DNA of 64,000 nt, taken from the NCBI GenBank assembly GCA_002786855.1, contig PCUU01000024.1, positions 62,001 through 126,000 on the forward strand, given 5' to 3'. Below, in pieces: positions 51,575-60,700 of the stretch. Below the pieces are notes generated by a model that ran no database searches, had not been told where the DNA came from, and saw only the letters and a program-made list of their open reading frames with translations. The DNA comes from Cytophagales bacterium CG12_big_fil_rev_8_21_14_0_65_40_12. Lineage in GTDB: Bacteria; Bacteroidota; Bacteroidia; Cytophagales; Cyclobacteriaceae. The position numbers were made by a program, and so were the translations under genes. The first letter of the stretch is position 1. Each line of letters starts with the position of its first letter.

Positions 51575-52801
51575 ATGAAAATCTTATACGTCCATCAATA
51601 TTTCAAAACCCCGCAAGAAGGTGGCGCCATTCGCTCCTACTACCTTGCCAAGGGTTTGGTGAACGATGGCTTTGAGGTTGAAATGATCACAGCCCATAAT
51701 GAGCAAGGCTACAGGAAAGTGGAAATTGATGGGATTATCGTTCACTATCTACCCGTATTTTATAGCAATGACCTAGGATTTTTCAAGCGGATCAAATCAT
51801 TTCTCAGCTTCGTTAGAAAAGCCAAAAAGCTAATTGAGAAGGAGAAAATCCATTTCGACTTGGCCTATCTCACCTCCACCCCGCTCACTATCGGTCTAAT
51901 CGGTCTTTGGATCAAAAAGACCAAAAAGAAGCCTTATATTTTTGAAGTACGGGATTTATGGCCCACTGCACCTATCGAAATTGGTGCAATCAAAGGCAAG
52001 ATAATCAAGCGATGGCTGTATAAGCTTGAGGCCAAAATCTATGAAGGAGCGGATAAAATCATAGCGCTTTCTCCGGGCATGAGGGATTGGATCAAATCGG
52101 TTGTGCCTGAAAAGGATGTTTATATGATTCCTAATATGGCGGACTGCGAGTTTTTCAACAAAGAATTAAAAGACCCAAAATTAGCGCATTTCTACCATGC
52201 CAATAAGCCTTTTACCATTACCTATTTGGGAAGCATTGGCCTCACCAATCACTTAGAGTACTTTTTAGATATTGCTGAAAAATCCCAACAGTTGGGTCTC
52301 AAGATAGATTTTAAAATTGTGGGCGAAGGCTCAAGGCTGCCCCATTTAAAAATGTTGAGCTATTTAAAGCACCTAAAGAATGTGGAATTCTACAGTCATC
52401 AAAATAAAGAAGGGGTAAGAAGAATTCTGAATGTGACCGATGCCACTTATGTATGCTTTGCAGATATTCCCGTATTAGGCACAAATAGTCCGAATAAAAT
52501 GTTCGATAGCCTGGCGGCTGGAAAACTCACTATTGTGAATTCAAAAGGCTGGACTAAGGACCTTGTGGAAAGCTACAAATGTGGCTTTTATACTGATCCA
52601 AATCAGCCGAATGATTTTATAGAAAAAATTAACCCCTTTCTCCAAGAGCGCAGCTTATTGGAAAGCTATAAAAACAATGCGCGCGAAGTAGCCGAACAGC
52701 ATTATTCAAAAAAACTACAAATTCAAAAGCTCGTGGGCATTTTAAGAAATGAGAAAAAAATCAAGATCAGCGATTCCGAGGTCTATATTTTGACTGCATA
52801 A
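51575..52801 (+). CDS. family 4 glycosyltransferase
   Basis: A 408-residue GT-B glycosyltransferase (GT4, WbuB-like). The N-terminal YVHQYFKTPQEGGAIRSYYLAKGL, a central FEVRDLWPTAPIEIGAIKG, LSPGMRDWIKSVVP with an acceptor-side loop, and FTITYLGSIGLTNHLEYFLD opening the donor domain. VLGTNSPNKMFDSLAAGKLTIV holds the EX7E-like region, degenerate here (the first Glu is absent). Sugar donor and acceptor are unknown. It stands outside any polysaccharide cluster. Its last 35 bp overlap gldB in antisense. Confidence 0.87.
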   Translation: MKILYVHQYFKTPQEGGAIRSYYLAKGLVNDGFEVEMITAHNEQGYRKVEIDGIIVHYLPVFYSNDLGFFKRIKSFLSFVRKAKKLIEKEKIHFDLAYLTSTPLTIGLIGLWIKKTKKKPYIFEVRDLWPTAPIEIGAIKGKIIKRWLYKLEAKIYEGADKIIALSPGMRDWIKSVVPEKDVYMIPNMADCEFFNKELKDPKLAHFYHANKPFTITYLGSIGLTNHLEYFLDIAEKSQQLGLKIDFKIVGEGSRLPHLKMLSYLKHLKNVEFYSHQNKEGVRRILNVTDATYVCFADIPVLGTNSPNKMFDSLAAGKLTIVNSKGWTKDLVESYKCGFYTDPNQPNDFIEKINPFLQERSLLESYKNNAREVAEQHYSKKLQIQKLVGILRNEKKIKISDSEVYILTA

Positions 52802-53747
52802 GCACTTTTCCAGGATCCGTTTCTTTCATTAAGTCCGTAAAGTCCAAGTCTTCTTCATCACGGTACTTTCGAACAATTTGCCAACCAATCCATTGACCAA
52901 TTCTTCCCGGGCAAATAGGGTCAATCTCTGGAATGCCCGGTCGTTCATCTATGTACCTCGATAAATTGGCAGGCGTTTTATCATAAAGTAGGGCCTTATC
53001 CACAAAATAGGACCACAAAAACCCTTCGCTGCGGATGGAAGAAGCAAGCGCTTCGCCTGAATAACCAATGATCAAACTATCGGCTGTGCACGGCAGAATG
53101 GTTTTGGTAAACTCCAAGGCCTTTCCATAATAGACCATTTCGTCCAACACTGTTCTTTGACCTTGCTCGGTGGTATTGAACTTTAAAGAAGTGAACTGTA
53201 CAATTTGAGGCACCAAATGCTCAGGTGTCAACCTCGCTTTCAGATAGTCATACACATTAGGTCGGTAAGAGGCTTCATTGCCCAAGTAATAATCCAAGCC
53301 TATGACAAGCAATGAATCCGAAAAAAAGACATCATTACCGAAGGCGGAATAGACGGTTTGTACCTTGGGCACTTTGTAATCTGGGTAATATGACTTTATC
53401 CTCTTAAAAGCATCGGTCAAATCTTGCTCTAATTGCTCCTCGTTGATCAAAAGCTTGGTTTGTTGGTAAAGCGTATCAACAAAGGGATTTTTCAATAATC
53501 CAAAGACCTCAGCCACCATTGCTGACTCTGAAGGATAATCAGCAGACAAGAAGAAAAAATCTCTGAGAATTGGGTTCGCCTTAAAAAAATTCTTGAGTGC
53601 AAAGGTATCCTCCACGTCATGGATCTGATCTACAAGGCTTTCATATGAAAGTTCGAGTTCAATATTCGGCACTGCGGGACAATCACTGTCCTCGCCACAA
53701 GCCATTACCAAAAATAGAAGCGCAATAATAAACCAGCTTTTATTCAT
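52767..53747 (-). CDS. gldB: gliding motility lipoprotein GldB
   Basis: GldB-like lipoprotein (lipobox VMAC, Cys17), one of the proteins required for gliding in Flavobacterium. The mature domain is predicted helical with conserved PNVYDYLKARLTPEHLVPQIVQ read in parts, MVYYGKALEF and GRIGQWIGWQIVRKYR, similar to a DUF2268-type metalloprotease fold without a clear HExxH. A further upstream open stretch exists, but MNKSWF at 53747 puts the lipobox in place. No other gld gene is adjacent. Confidence 0.85.
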   Translation of the reverse strand: MNKSWFIIALLFLVMACGEDSDCPAVPNIELELSYESLVDQIHDVEDTFALKNFFKANPILRDFFFLSADYPSESAMVAEVFGLLKNPFVDTLYQQTKLLINEEQLEQDLTDAFKRIKSYYPDYKVPKVQTVYSAFGNDVFFSDSLLVIGLDYYLGNEASYRPNVYDYLKARLTPEHLVPQIVQFTSLKFNTTEQGQRTVLDEMVYYGKALEFTKTILPCTADSLIIGYSGEALASSIRSEGFLWSYFVDKALLYDKTPANLSRYIDERPGIPEIDPICPGRIGQWIGWQIVRKYRDEEDLDFTDLMKETDPGKVLMQSKYRPRNR

Positions 53748-53790
53748 CCTAAATTTTAAATGACAAAAGTATTCATTTATTTTATTCCCT

Positions 53791-54438
53791 ATGAGGAAAT
53801 ACATAATTACGACCCTAGTTTTAGTCTTAGTCAGTTTCGCCATTTCGGCTCAAGACTATACCATTGGAATTAAGTTAGGCCCTACTCTTACCTTTGCAAA
53901 AGCCGCTACTGATGGCAATTCTACTAATTACGATAATGAAAGTGCACAAGCCCAGTTTTTGGTAGGTGCTTTTGTTGATTATACTTTTAAAGAAAATTAC
54001 CATTTCAATTTTGGTATTAATTACGCTTCTAAGGATTTTGGTTTGATCGCCAGATCATCGCAAAGTATTGCCACAGAATTAGGGCGGGCTAGTTTCCAGC
54101 AGGAGTTCTTGCAATTACCCGTTCTGCTCAAGCTCTATACCAACGAAATAATTTTAGACACCAAAATCTATTTCAACTTTGGGATTGTACCAGAAATAAG
54201 GCTCAGCAACTCTGCCCGGGCTGCCAACGATGATATTGTCCGTGAATTCCGAAGTTTCGATATAGCCGGAAATTTTGGCGGAGGATTAGAGCGCAGCATA
54301 GGAGTGAACACCCGTATTTTTGCCGGCATCTTTTACAACCTAGGTTTTATCAACCAAGTCAAAACCCAAAACGATACATTTGACGAGCTCAGCCTTAAAA
54401 ACAGATTGATCGCTTTAGAGATTGGTATTAAGTTTTAA
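53791..54438 (+). CDS. PorT-like outer-membrane beta-barrel protein
   Basis: A 215-residue outer-membrane protein: Sec signal to about residue 20 (ISAQ), then YTIGIKLGPTLTF and eight or so amphipathic strands, ending ALEIGIKF with a terminal Phe as required for barrel assembly. It matches the OMP_b-brl/PorT family. PorT is needed for type IX secretion in some relatives, but the family is broad, so the symbol is left out. It is divergent from gldB, 43 bp apart. Confidence 0.78.
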   Translation: MRKYIITTLVLVLVSFAISAQDYTIGIKLGPTLTFAKAATDGNSTNYDNESAQAQFLVGAFVDYTFKENYHFNFGINYASKDFGLIARSSQSIATELGRASFQQEFLQLPVLLKLYTNEIILDTKIYFNFGIVPEIRLSNSARAANDDIVREFRSFDIAGNFGGGLERSIGVNTRIFAGIFYNLGFINQVKTQNDTFDELSLKNRLIALEIGIKF

Positions 54439-54457
54439 ACTCAAATTTTAATCAAAG

Positions 54458-54516
54458 GCTGGTTGGAGAAAGCGCTATCCTTTCGCTTACGCAAAGACCG
54501 CTAAAACCCAACCAGC
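54458..54516. repeat. inverted repeat after the PorT-like gene
   Basis: GCTGGTTGG (54458-54466) and CCAACCAGC (54508-54516) are perfect inverted copies around a 41-bp loop that holds its own AGCG/CGCT pair. No T-run follows. It may work as a transcription barrier between the convergent genes or be a dispersed element. Confidence 0.5.
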
Positions 54517-54572
54517 TGTGAAAGGTGCAAAGACCTGAGGACAATCACATTTGTGAGATGTGGATACAGTGT

Positions 54573-55133
54573 CTAATCACCAAGAGTAAATTTATCTAAA
54601 AAATAATGATTGTCATTATTTGGGTCTAGCGCTGAATGCTGGGTAATGGGCGGCCCAAGTTCTTTAAGCATTAAAGCTTTTATTTCTTCATAACTGGTTT
54701 CGGCATCGTATGCCAATTCTTCATACTTCCAAAGTGGAGTAACATCGCCTAACCAAATAACCTCTGTGCCTCCCAAAGCCTTTACTACCTTTTCAATATT
54801 TGGCCGAGTGCGTTGGTAGAATTCTGAATGGAACAAAAAACTGTACCTATCCGGTGATATTATATAACCTACCTCTGGGTAAAGCGTTGGCAGATACCAA
54901 GTGGGGTTTTCAAACACGATTCCTACTTCTTCTTCTCTGTTTTTAGATTCTAGCCAAACTAGCTCTTTATAGTAACGCCAAGGCGTATCATTAATGCATT
55001 CTTTGCCATTATGATCTCTATAAGTGGTGGAGAGGTTCAAGGCTTTCAGTTTTTCTAAAACAGCATTGTAATACGCTTTACCGTGGTTTGGAGGCAAGCT
55101 TACGTTGGTGATGGCTGTGAGCGTAATTCCCAT
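54573..55133 (-). CDS. hypothetical protein
   Basis: A 186-residue cytosolic protein that I do not recognise. It begins MGITLTAITNVSLPPNHGKA and has many Tyr, Trp and Glu residues, no signal peptide and no membrane segment. The wording (YKELVWLESKN, GGTEVIWLGDVTPLW) suggests an alpha/beta fold. It lies 40 bp downstream of the HigA-like gene on the same strand and so may ride on the toxin-antitoxin transcript, as accessory genes do. Confidence 0.65.
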   Translation of the reverse strand: MGITLTAITNVSLPPNHGKAYYNAVLEKLKALNLSTTYRDHNGKECINDTPWRYYKELVWLESKNREEEVGIVFENPTWYLPTLYPEVGYIISPDRYSFLFHSEFYQRTRPNIEKVVKALGGTEVIWLGDVTPLWKYEELAYDAETSYEEIKALMLKELGPPITQHSALDPNNDNHYFLDKFTLGD

Positions 55134-55173
55134 TTGTTGTTAAGCTATAGCCCTTCAAGGGTTTAGTTGAATT

Positions 55174-56262
55174 TTAGTAAATCTTAAAATCTATGCCTCT
55201 TGGCTTTCTAAAGTCACCCATTTCAAACTGATAAAGGCCACTCGCTACGGCTGGGTGAATTCCCTGTTCATCAGCCAAAAACTTAAATGCTTCTGAATTG
55301 AACTTGTAAGTACGTTCCATAAAATGTTCCCAAGCTTTGGGCTCTACTAATTGGCTCTTTGCATATACATTGGCTTCATGCTCAATTTCATTCGACTTTT
55401 CTCCTGTCTTTCTCTCTAAATCAACAAACTCATTCTTAGAGTCAGCTTTCAAATGTTTAAACACGTGGCCTAATTCATGAAATAAGGTGAAGGCAAAATT
55501 GTCGATGCGTTTATGCCTTAAAGTCATCACTATGGCAGGATTATTCTCAGACCAAAAAGCCATGCCATCTACAGGAACTTTATTGGCCTTCTCTTGAATG
55601 ATAAACTTGATCCCATAGGCCAAAAGAAGCTCTCTAATTTTGTTTAAGAGGCCTTTATTCTCTTGAAGAAGTGATTTAAGGTTAAAGATTAAATCTTCCT
55701 CTAAACTTTTATCGAAGGCTGCAACCTTTATTTGCTTTGCTTGGAATTTTGAAACAGCTGTCCAAGTGTTGAAACTCACCTGATCATGCGCCAACTTACC
55801 AGATAATCTGTAATGTTGAGCTAAGGCTGGCTCTTCTGCCCTATTGTTCTCAGCATCTCCTAAGCCTAAGATTTCATATATTGTTTCAATATCCTTTTCA
55901 GGTTCGCCACATAAAAAATTCTGCTGCCTCAAGTATGTCATATCGACATGTGTACTTAGAGACTTCCATTGTTCAATGATTGATACCTGCGACTTGGCTT
56001 CAATCTTAGCTAGGTTTAACTCATACTCTTTCTGGGCATTGAGCCAAAAATCTGCCGGAATATCTAAAGCAGCTGCTAGTAATAAGGCTAGCTTCGCATT
56101 AATTCCCCGTTTCCCTTTTATCACTTCGTTTATCTGACTTCTCTCGTAGCCAATTAATTTGCCAAGCTCAGTCTGCGAAATATCCCTTGCCTCAATTTCA
56201 TCCAAAAGCATTTCGCCTGGGTGAATCGCATAGGCTGGCTTTAATTCATCAATTCTTTTCAT
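55174..56262 (-). CDS. higA: HigA antitoxin fused to ImmA/IrrE metallopeptidase
   Basis: A 362-residue two-domain protein. Residues 8-75 are a HigA-type XRE helix-turn-helix (AIHPGEMLLDEIEARDISQTELGKLI, read in parts, then NEVIKGKRGI). Residues about 200-340 are an ImmA/IrrE-type zinc protease with HELGH at 252-256 in FTLFHELGHVFKHL. It is 10 bp downstream of the HigB toxin gene. The HTH should repress the operon and hold the toxin; the protease domain may degrade a partner under stress. That last part is inference. Confidence 0.9.
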   Translation of the reverse strand: MKRIDELKPAYAIHPGEMLLDEIEARDISQTELGKLIGYERSQINEVIKGKRGINAKLALLLAAALDIPADFWLNAQKEYELNLAKIEAKSQVSIIEQWKSLSTHVDMTYLRQQNFLCGEPEKDIETIYEILGLGDAENNRAEEPALAQHYRLSGKLAHDQVSFNTWTAVSKFQAKQIKVAAFDKSLEEDLIFNLKSLLQENKGLLNKIRELLLAYGIKFIIQEKANKVPVDGMAFWSENNPAIVMTLRHKRIDNFAFTLFHELGHVFKHLKADSKNEFVDLERKTGEKSNEIEHEANVYAKSQLVEPKAWEHFMERTYKFNSEAFKFLADEQGIHPAVASGLYQFEMGDFRKPRGIDFKIY

Positions 56263-56272
56263 TACTATCCTG

Positions 56273-56590
56273 CTATTCGTAATGTTTGCTAATATCTTCT
56301 AATTCTAAAACCTCCAATTTTGTTGAAGTACCATCTTCAACCACCTGGAAAAGCAACCGATATTGTTTATTGATACGTACTGAGCAAATTCCTTTTAGGT
56401 CTCCTTTTAACTTCTCGAAGTTTAATGCTCGGTGTTGTTTTAATTCTTCTGTCGATTCGATTACTCTTAATCGCTGTACCGTTTTTACATATTGACGAAC
56501 TAGACTTGGGTTCGATTTGAACTCTTTATGCCTATGAACATTCCCTTCATAAACATCAACCAAATACTGTTTGCCAAACCTGATTTCCAT
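56273..56590 (-). CDS. higB: HigB-like RelE/ParE toxin
   Basis: A 105-residue RelE/ParE-fold toxin, probably a ribosome-dependent mRNA endonuclease. RALNFEKLKGDLKGICSVRINKQYRLLFQV is the family core (Lys and Arg needed for RNA cleavage), read in parts. It is the first gene, followed by the HigA fusion with a 10-bp gap, the normal higBA order. A perfect operator palindrome and TAnnTTTG box lie 26-52 bp upstream. Confidence 0.88.
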   Translation of the reverse strand: MEIRFGKQYLVDVYEGNVHRHKEFKSNPSLVRQYVKTVQRLRVIESTEELKQHRALNFEKLKGDLKGICSVRINKQYRLLFQVVEDGTSTKLEVLELEDISKHYE

Positions 56591-56615
56591 TTAGTCAACG
56601 TAAAAAAATGACTCA

Positions 56616-56642
56616 TTGTTCACGATTTTGTGAACAAAAGTA
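56616..56642 (-). promoter_or_regulatory. higBA operator and promoter
   Basis: Perfect inverted repeat TTGTTCAC (56616-56623) and GTGAACAA (56630-56637) with a 6-bp spacer. A minus-strand promoter -7 box TACTTTTG lies at 56635-56642 and overlaps one arm, so bound HigA would block transcription. The higB ATG is about 26 bp downstream of the repeat. Confidence 0.72.
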
Positions 56643-56742
56643 ATGATAATATAGGGAATTAAAAAAGTCTTGTGTATCCACCTATAGAACACTCTATTCT
56701 TATTTGAATCAAGAAAGGCCTGTAATTATATTACTCCTTCCT

Positions 56743-57726
56743 TTATATTTTCAAAACCTTATCAAGGTCATAAAACCTAATCTTTTCGTCATTCAAACTA
56801 AACCGAACAACATCTATATTCAGTTTATCTAATGAATCGACTACTTCCTTTTTGATGTCTTTGGGAGCAACAAAAATCTTTTTACATCTACTAGGGAGGT
56901 TAAGTGAGTAAAAGTACAGCTGACCTATGGCTCCATACAAATTCTGTGTTGATAACTTAGTTTTCACTTCAATTAAGTGGGATATCTTGTCGTTGCTTCT
57001 ATAAATAAAAATGTCCATTTTCTGGTCATTGCCAACTAATAGACCCTTGCTTTTAAGTCTCAAAGTGAGCTCATTGACTATTAGCCCGTGATTCGATTGA
57101 ACTGTAACCGTTTCGGGTAAGTTGTAGGTGTATTTGCCATGAAACTCTGGATTAAATGAAAAACCATCCAACCCATTTTTATTTCCTTTCAGTATTTCTT
57201 TAATTTCAGCAACATGATGAACGAATCTCGCCAACTCATTCATTAACAAATTCGATTTAACATTAGCTATAATTGCGACCTTTTTGACTTTACCACTTGG
57301 AAGAAGCGCTAATTCAGATGCTCCCCTATAGTGATTCCAAAATCCCGATGGACCGACCCCTTTAACACCCCCTTTAATGTTGCCTGTATGAACAAGCAGA
57401 ATTTCTTGAGAATCATTGATTGCGAAGAATGCTCCTCCTTCTGAGAGGTGGCTAGGGGTGTGTTTATAAGTAATATTCACTGTAATTTGTGCTAATCCAT
57501 TTTCTGAAGGAATATTTGAACCAAACGGCCCCCAATAATGATCTTGACGTTTTTCATTATGCCACCATATTTGTAATTGATTATTGACAGCGACTCTAGC
57601 CTCTATTTGTTTGGGTTGATAAGTAATGCGCACATTTCGAACATCGTCAGCAGCATTGTCTAGTTTTTTAACAAAGTATTTGTGAAGTTTTTCAAACTCT
57701 GCATAGTCTTCAATTGGAATGATCAT
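56743..57726 (-). CDS. unknown protein with PD-(D/E)XK-like nuclease end
   Basis: A 327-residue protein, unnamed by me. The first 200 residues are unfamiliar (QIWWHNEKRQDHYWGPFGSN, FWNHYRGASELALLPSGKV). The last 120 look like a restriction-endonuclease fold: an early Glu in VNELTLRL, Asp near 239 in MDIFIYRSND, EVK near 253 in HLIEVKTKL, then AIGQLYFYSL, the Q-x2-x-Y helix seen in RecB-like nucleases. It lies 13 bp downstream of the restriction-methylase gene in a three-gene run. A defence function is likely by context. Confidence 0.7.
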   Translation of the reverse strand: MIIPIEDYAEFEKLHKYFVKKLDNAADDVRNVRITYQPKQIEARVAVNNQLQIWWHNEKRQDHYWGPFGSNIPSENGLAQITVNITYKHTPSHLSEGGAFFAINDSQEILLVHTGNIKGGVKGVGPSGFWNHYRGASELALLPSGKVKKVAIIANVKSNLLMNELARFVHHVAEIKEILKGNKNGLDGFSFNPEFHGKYTYNLPETVTVQSNHGLIVNELTLRLKSKGLLVGNDQKMDIFIYRSNDKISHLIEVKTKLSTQNLYGAIGQLYFYSLNLPSRCKKIFVAPKDIKKEVVDSLDKLNIDVVRFSLNDEKIRFYDLDKVLKI

Positions 57727-57739
57727 GTGTGTTAAATTT

Positions 57740-60700
57740 TTATGATTCCTCTATTATTTTAATCTCCTCCTCGCTTAGCCCATACAGTTCATACACCATT
57801 AAATCAATTTCGCGCTCTAAGGCTGAAGTATCGGCCTGCGGGTTTTCCTTTTTGAGGGAAAGGATTTGGTCGACTTTGGATTCGAGAGAAGTTGAATCTA
57901 CCATAGGGATTTGCTCCAAGTATTGTCGGATGAATCTGTAATAACCTCCTCTAATTGTTTGAGTGATATTCCCATAAAAGAAAAGAACGAGACCAGAATT
58001 CAATAAGCCCAAGTCTGACTTTTTTAATGTTGGCATGATGTAAGCCGTATTAACACAATAAAAATTTCCTTCATCGTAAAGCGCCTCACACCTTATTGAA
58101 ATATCTGGAAGCATAACTTTAGGCTTCTCAAACTCTTCATAATAATCGCAAGCTCTCAATTCCCACCAATAATGGCCTTGATCATACCTAGCCTTGGCTT
58201 TAACCTCAAACTGTTTTAAGAAACTTGAAATTGAAGGGAATTTCTCTTGAAGTTTCTCCCATGCCTTTTCTTCGTCTAAATCACCAAACCATTTTTTAGT
58301 GTCTCCATTTTTGAAGAGTATCAAATACTTATCACTCTTGGGTTGCTGATATCGTTTAATATCTCGACCAGCCAAAAATGGTTTAATGATTTCGGCACTT
58401 TTGGGGTCTTCTTCAATCAGTTGGTTTTTGGTGGCCTCATCAATTACAAAGGCCTCATTATAACCAGTTAATACCCCTCTATAAATTTTACCCTCCACAT
58501 ACTCGCCAAGCGGAGCTCCTTGGTTTTTTATCTTTTCTAAAAGGCGCTGAATTTTATCATCAACCAATGTCCAGCCGTTTTCTGGCAATAGGCTCTGGTT
58601 TACCTCAAACTGGTTTTGCTTTACATATTCGCCTAAAGACACATCAAACTCTAGTGATTCAATTGTACAGGCTTTAAAGTTGGGTTCGGCATTGGCGGTT
58701 TTGCTCATGTGCCAAATACAAGGGTAGGTTGTGGCTTCTTCAAAAACGGGCAAGTCGCCAAAGTCCACAATAGATTCGATGGAAAACTGCCCTACCCAAT
58801 TGCGCAGGTTTTTGCCATAGCCCGCCCGCATCCATTTGTTCGGCAAAATGTATATGAATTGGCCATTTTGTGCCAATACGTTCATTCCCCTTTCCACAAA
58901 ATACACAAAGAGGTCGGCCGTGCCTGCTGCGGTTTGGTAGTGCTGCTGCAAATAGGGTTTATCGGCAGAAAAGGCTTCTTGCCTAATGTATGGTGGATTC
59001 CCAATCACCACATCAAAGCCTAGAAAGTCGCCATTATGGTTTAGCACTTCAGGGAATTCGAAGCGCCACTCAAAGGCGTTTTGGTAAATCTTGTTGCTTT
59101 TTATTTCATCAAGTTTGCCTTGCTCTATGGCAATATCCTTTTCAAGTTTTTTTATTTTTGCTTCACGCTTCTTCTTAAGCAATTTATCCTTCCCATAATC
59201 TTCTTCTGGATCAAACATCATAAGACCAAACCCGTCTTTACCCTTGCCTGTAAGTTTGAAAAGTTCATACCCGAGTTTATCAAGTCTTCTTTGGATCGGA
59301 TTGTCTCTGGCTATTTCTGATCGAAAATCACTTTTGATTTGCTCAATCAACTTCTCTAACCCCTTCTTCTCTTCCTTATTGCTGGCGTGTTTGTAGTCCA
59401 GTACAAAACCTTTATAAGTTTCAATGTTCCATTTTACAGACTTGAGAATCCTACTCAGGTCTTCGTCTAACCCAAAACGGCTAATCAGCGAGTTGCCGCA
59501 TTTTATGTTGATGTCGATGTTTGGGAGGGTTTCTAAAGTGGAATAACTCCCTACTTTATCATAACCCTCCAAGGGTTTGAAACCCTTGGAGGGTTCGGTA
59601 GCTTGACGATAGTAAGCATGCTTCAGCAACTCAATCCAAAGCCTAAGGCGGCAAATTTTTACCGAGTTGGGGTTAATGTCTACCCCAAAGAGGCAGTTTT
59701 CTATAATGGTCTGCTTTTCATGAAAAATGGTTTCCTGAATGCGCTGACTGGTTGGGTTTTTAGGGTTGTACTGAAAAAGCTCATCGTCTAGCTTTATAAT
59801 CAGTTCATCGTTAATCACCTCAAAAGTGCAGTCGCGCAAGGGTTTGCCTTCTTTGTCAATCAGTATTTCCAGTTCGCTTTTAATGGCGATCAATTCATTC
59901 AAAGCCGAAACCAAAAAGTGACCCGAACCCACCGCAGGGTCGCAGATTTTCAGGCTGTTGATAGCCGCATTATATTCGGGTTTTTTCTTTCTGTCCAGTT
60001 GACTGTAGAGATCGTCAATGTCATCGGCTTCAATGCCAAAATCATTTTTAAATCTCTGCAAAACCGCTCTTCTAATGGTTTCGCGGCACATGTACATTGT
60101 GATAAAACCGGGTGTAAAGAAGGAGCCATCTTTATAACCATTGATCTTCTCGAAAATTAGCCCCAATACTGAAGCATTGATCAGGGTTTTCTTCTCTTCC
60201 TGAATTTCTTCTCCGTTTTCCGAACTGAAATCATAGGCATCGAGAAAAGCAAAGAGATAATGAAGGGCACTCAATTCTCCACCTTTACGTTTGCCGTTAT
60301 TGTCTTTCAATACCGTTTGGTTATGCAGAGGCAATTGGCGTTCATCGCGCAATAACCCGACATACAGTGTAGAAGCCTCTAAGGTAGTGGACTCAAACAA
60401 AGAACTGTTGAGGTAAGGCACTTGGCCGAATTTTTTGTGGTTTTCCTCATCGCGTTCTTCGGGTTTTTTGGCCAAAACACCAAAGAAGAGGTCGTCCAGA
60501 TCGTCATAATCATGAATCAAATTGGCATTCAGAAAAGCAAAGGCTTTGTCTTTGTTATAGCTAATCAGTTGGGCTTCGAGCAGCTTGAGAAAAAGCACAC
60601 GGTTTACCCAAGTAATGACAAGCTCAAGCGCCACCCCAAAAAGTTGATCTTCTTTGGAAGCACCATATTGGATTGGTTTTTCCACCTGAAAAATGAGATC

